A stretch of DNA of 33,713 nucleotides, taken from the NCBI GenBank assembly GCA_025054655.1, contig JANWZL010000143.1, forward strand, positions 1-33,713, written 5' to 3'. The stretch is from Thiobacillaceae bacterium (GTDB lineage: Bacteria; Pseudomonadota; Gammaproteobacteria; Burkholderiales; Thiobacillaceae). A program made the translations under genes and the position numbers. The notes beneath the pieces are model-generated. The model was not told the origin of the DNA and searched no databases. It saw only the letters and a program-made list of their open reading frames with translations. Shown here in pieces: positions 31,898 to 33,713 of the stretch (position 1 is its first letter; each line of letters begins with the position of its first letter).

Positions 31898-33713
31898 AAC
31901 AACCGGCCAGCCGCGCCAGCGCCTCGCAGGGGCCGCAGATGCGGTCCGAATCGATCCGTCCGTCGCACAGGAAGATGCGGTCGAACACCTGCCGATAGAT
32001 CCACAACGCCCCGGCCGTGAGGGTCAGGACGATGGTCAGGGCAAGTCCCATGATCTGGTTCGGCCCTTTGGGACGCAGCCAACGCACCCAGCCCAGGCGT
32101 TTGATCCACTCCTGCACCGCCCCCATGCCGAACAAAGGCACGGCGAGGGCCACCAGCAGATAGGGCAGGAGGTCCTGCACGGTGATGTGTCCAGTCAACA
32201 GGACCAGGGCGTCGGGGGCGCACAGGCCGTAGGATCTTGTGCGTGCACCGGGCTCGGCCAGCGTGTGGCACAGCGACCACCAGAAAATACCCAGGAAGGC
32301 CCCCAACAGGGGCAGAGCGATCGCCCAGGACAGCACGGGCCTGAGGCGGAAGGCGCGGAAAAACAGGTGCTTGCCGATCTTCAGACGTCGATGCAACCAG
32401 GCGAGCTCGCGGCTGTCGCGCAAACGCGGCACGATCGCATGGAAGCGCCAACGCGGTTGCTGTGGTGGCGGTGCGCACAAGGCGGCAAAAGCGGGAGCCT
32501 GCAGCCGGTCGTGGAGCAAACGGTAGGCGTGATACATCAGGGCGTAGGCCTCGGCATCGCTGAACGCGTCCAGGTCTGTGCGCAGGTTGGACAGCCGATA
32601 TATCGTCCCTTCCGGCCGGTCCACCGGACCCGGAAAGGCGGGGTGTTGCGCACTGTTGCCGAAATTCTGCCGCAAATGGATCAGGGCGTATGCATTCAGG
32701 TCGTTTTCGTCGAGTGTGCAAGCATGGACGACACAACCCGACTGCCGTAATGCCGCATGGAGATCGCACCCCGCATGCAAGCGGTACAGGGTCTCGGTAC
32801 GGATCTTGTCCATCATCACGTTACTGGCCCGTTGCACCACCTGGGGCAAGCGCGTGCCCAGGATGCGCTCGTCCTCGAGCTGTCCGCTGGCGTCGCTGAC
32901 GATCATGTGGGTACAACGATGCTGGAAAAGGGCGTCCATCCCCTGGTTGTCAAACACCCCGCCATCGGTCAGTTGCACCACGATCTCCTCGCCGCGGCTG
33001 TTGGTGTAAAGATCGTGTATCGCCAGCGGTGGGAAGATGCCAGGGACGGCGGCCGAGGCGGCCACGGCGTCGGCCAGGGTGAGGCAGGCGAGCTTGCTGC
33101 GCTGGCGGTCGGACAGACGGCGTCGCTCGCCCGCCGGAAGCTTGCGATCGGCGTGATAGGTGCCGTCGAAGCGCAGTTGCGGCAGCCGCACATTGGTGTC
33201 CACCTCACGCTCGAACTCACGCCGCGGCGGGGGCTCACCCACGTAGGCGCCGGTGAAATGCCAGGGGTGACCCGTGTTGAGGCAGGTGGCGTTGATCACC
33301 AAGATGGGGATCTTGTATTCGGCATGCGCGTTGTACAGATCGATGTCGAAAGAAGATGAGGCCATCAATTCGCTCAAGCGCACATCGCGGTCTGTGCGGG
33401 TCTGACTAAGCAGGGTCAGACCCGGCTGGATGTGGATCTCGCGTAGCTTGAGCCCCGTCTTCCCCACGATGGGCGCGAAAAAATGTTCGTCGAGCAGTTC
33501 GGCCAGGCGGTCGGTGCGGGAATAATCCTCTGCTGCCATGCGCAGGTTTTTCCACGGATTGGAGAACAGGCGCAGACGGATGTTCTTCTGCACCGCGGCC
33601 AAGAAGTCCCGCTCGATCTCCTGCACGATGTGCACATAGGCCTCGGGGGAGGGGACCGGCCAGCCAGGCCGGTTGCCTTCCAGCAGTTGCTTGACCTTGA
33701 GGTAGTAATACGC
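31818..33713 (-). CDS. Membrane patatin-like phospholipase (partial, N-terminus off window)
   Basis: The frame is open to the right edge, so the true start and the GxSxG nucleophile motif lie outside the window; the track's M at 33635 is an internal GTG. The visible 631 residues contain the second half of a patatin domain: SSSFDIDLYNAHAEYKIPILVINAT, AASAAVPGIFPPLAI, and the catalytic Asp motif DGGVFDNQG. After it come three to four transmembrane helices (about ALPLLGAFLGIFWWSL, DLLPYLLVALAVPLFGMG, IMGLALTIVLTLTAGALWIY) in the C-terminal third. Patatins hydrolyse acyl esters of phospholipids, so this is probably an envelope lipid hydrolase or a membrane-bound effector. Its last 27 codons overlap bcsC on the opposite strand. 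Confidence 0.85.
   Translation of the reverse strand, partial: AYYYLKVKQLLEGNRPGWPVPSPEAYVHIVQEIERDFLAAVQKNIRLRLFSNPWKNLRMAAEDYSRTDRLAELLDEHFFAPIVGKTGLKLREIHIQPGLTLLSQTRTDRDVRLSELMASSSFDIDLYNAHAEYKIPILVINATCLNTGHPWHFTGAYVGEPPPRREFEREVDTNVRLPQLRFDGTYHADRKLPAGERRRLSDRQRSKLACLTLADAVAASAAVPGIFPPLAIHDLYTNSRGEEIVVQLTDGGVFDNQGMDALFQHRCTHMIVSDASGQLEDERILGTRLPQVVQRASNVMMDKIRTETLYRLHAGCDLHAALRQSGCVVHACTLDENDLNAYALIHLRQNFGNSAQHPAFPGPVDRPEGTIYRLSNLRTDLDAFSDAEAYALMYHAYRLLHDRLQAPAFAALCAPPPQQPRWRFHAIVPRLRDSRELAWLHRRLKIGKHLFFRAFRLRPVLSWAIALPLLGAFLGIFWWSLCHTLAEPGARTRSYGLCAPDALVLLTGHITVQDLLPYLLVALAVPLFGMGAVQEWIKRLGWVRWLRPKGPNQIMGLALTIVLTLTAGALWIYRQVFDRIFLCDGRIDSDRICGPCEALARLAGCFTKARRTPRAGLPDGASSAARTDSGG

Overview
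The window looks like chromosomal DNA from a high-GC, Gram-negative gammaproteobacterium, possibly of a Chromatiales or Ectothiorhodospiraceae-like lineage. This is inferred from gene content and order (kdsD-kdsC-lptCAB-rpoN-hpf-ptsN-hprK-rapZ, and thiL-pgpA-pncC-recA-recX). No rRNA or other taxonomic marker was available. I see no transposase, phage gene, tRNA, rRNA or CRISPR array. Coding density is very high and no gap exceeds about 210 bp.

Layout. (1) 1-7805, minus strand: a long co-directional run that makes Kdo and exports LPS (kdsD, kdsC, lptC, lptA, lptB), then sigma-54 and the nitrogen-PTS regulators (rpoN, hpf, ptsN, hprK, rapZ), ending in a partial NusG-domain-II protein. Many junctions overlap by 4 bp. 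(2) 7845-9803, plus: a CPA2 cation:proton antiporter with RCK domains. (3) 9867-12542: a prepilin-like protein (minus) divergent from an orphan multi-TM histidine kinase (plus). The 207-bp gap between them holds a sigma-54-like promoter and a strong stem-loop. (4) 12553-14511, minus: pdxJ and an unrecognised 377-aa protein. (5) 14561-17652, plus: a two-gene ABC transporter (ATPase plus double-FtsX permease). (6) 17809-22380, minus: recX, recA, pncC, pgpA, thiL and a ferritin-like/VIT1 fusion, followed by a serine hydrolase (22438-23808). (7) 23940-31897, plus: a compact, translationally coupled cellulose operon bcsA-bcsB-bcsZ-bcsC. (8) 31818-33713, minus: the C-terminal part of a membrane patatin-like phospholipase whose 3' end overlaps bcsC.

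How the genes fit together. Envelope biogenesis dominates: Kdo supply, the LPS transport bridge, lipid-phosphate turnover (PgpA), cellulose export, a pilin and a patatin lipase. RpoN, HPF, EIIA-Ntr, HPr kinase and RapZ form the classical metabolic/nitrogen regulatory block. RecA/RecX is the DNA-repair unit.

The most interesting signals are non-coding. (a) Three short G-rich tracts, two sharing a GGGAARY 7-mer repeat, lie directly upstream of pdxJ, thiL and the VIT1 gene and are predicted G-quadruplex formers. (b) A perfect TCGAAC-N4-GTTCGA palindrome sits just upstream of recA and resembles the Gram-positive SOS box rather than the E. coli one. (c) A GG-N10-GC sigma-54-like element lies at the pilin start. 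(d) Several unlinked genes have a TATAC(T/A) hexamer only 6-11 nt before an ATG with no Shine-Dalgarno, hinting at leaderless mRNAs. I did not find a clear new multi-gene system. The bcs operon is a minimal version of a known system.
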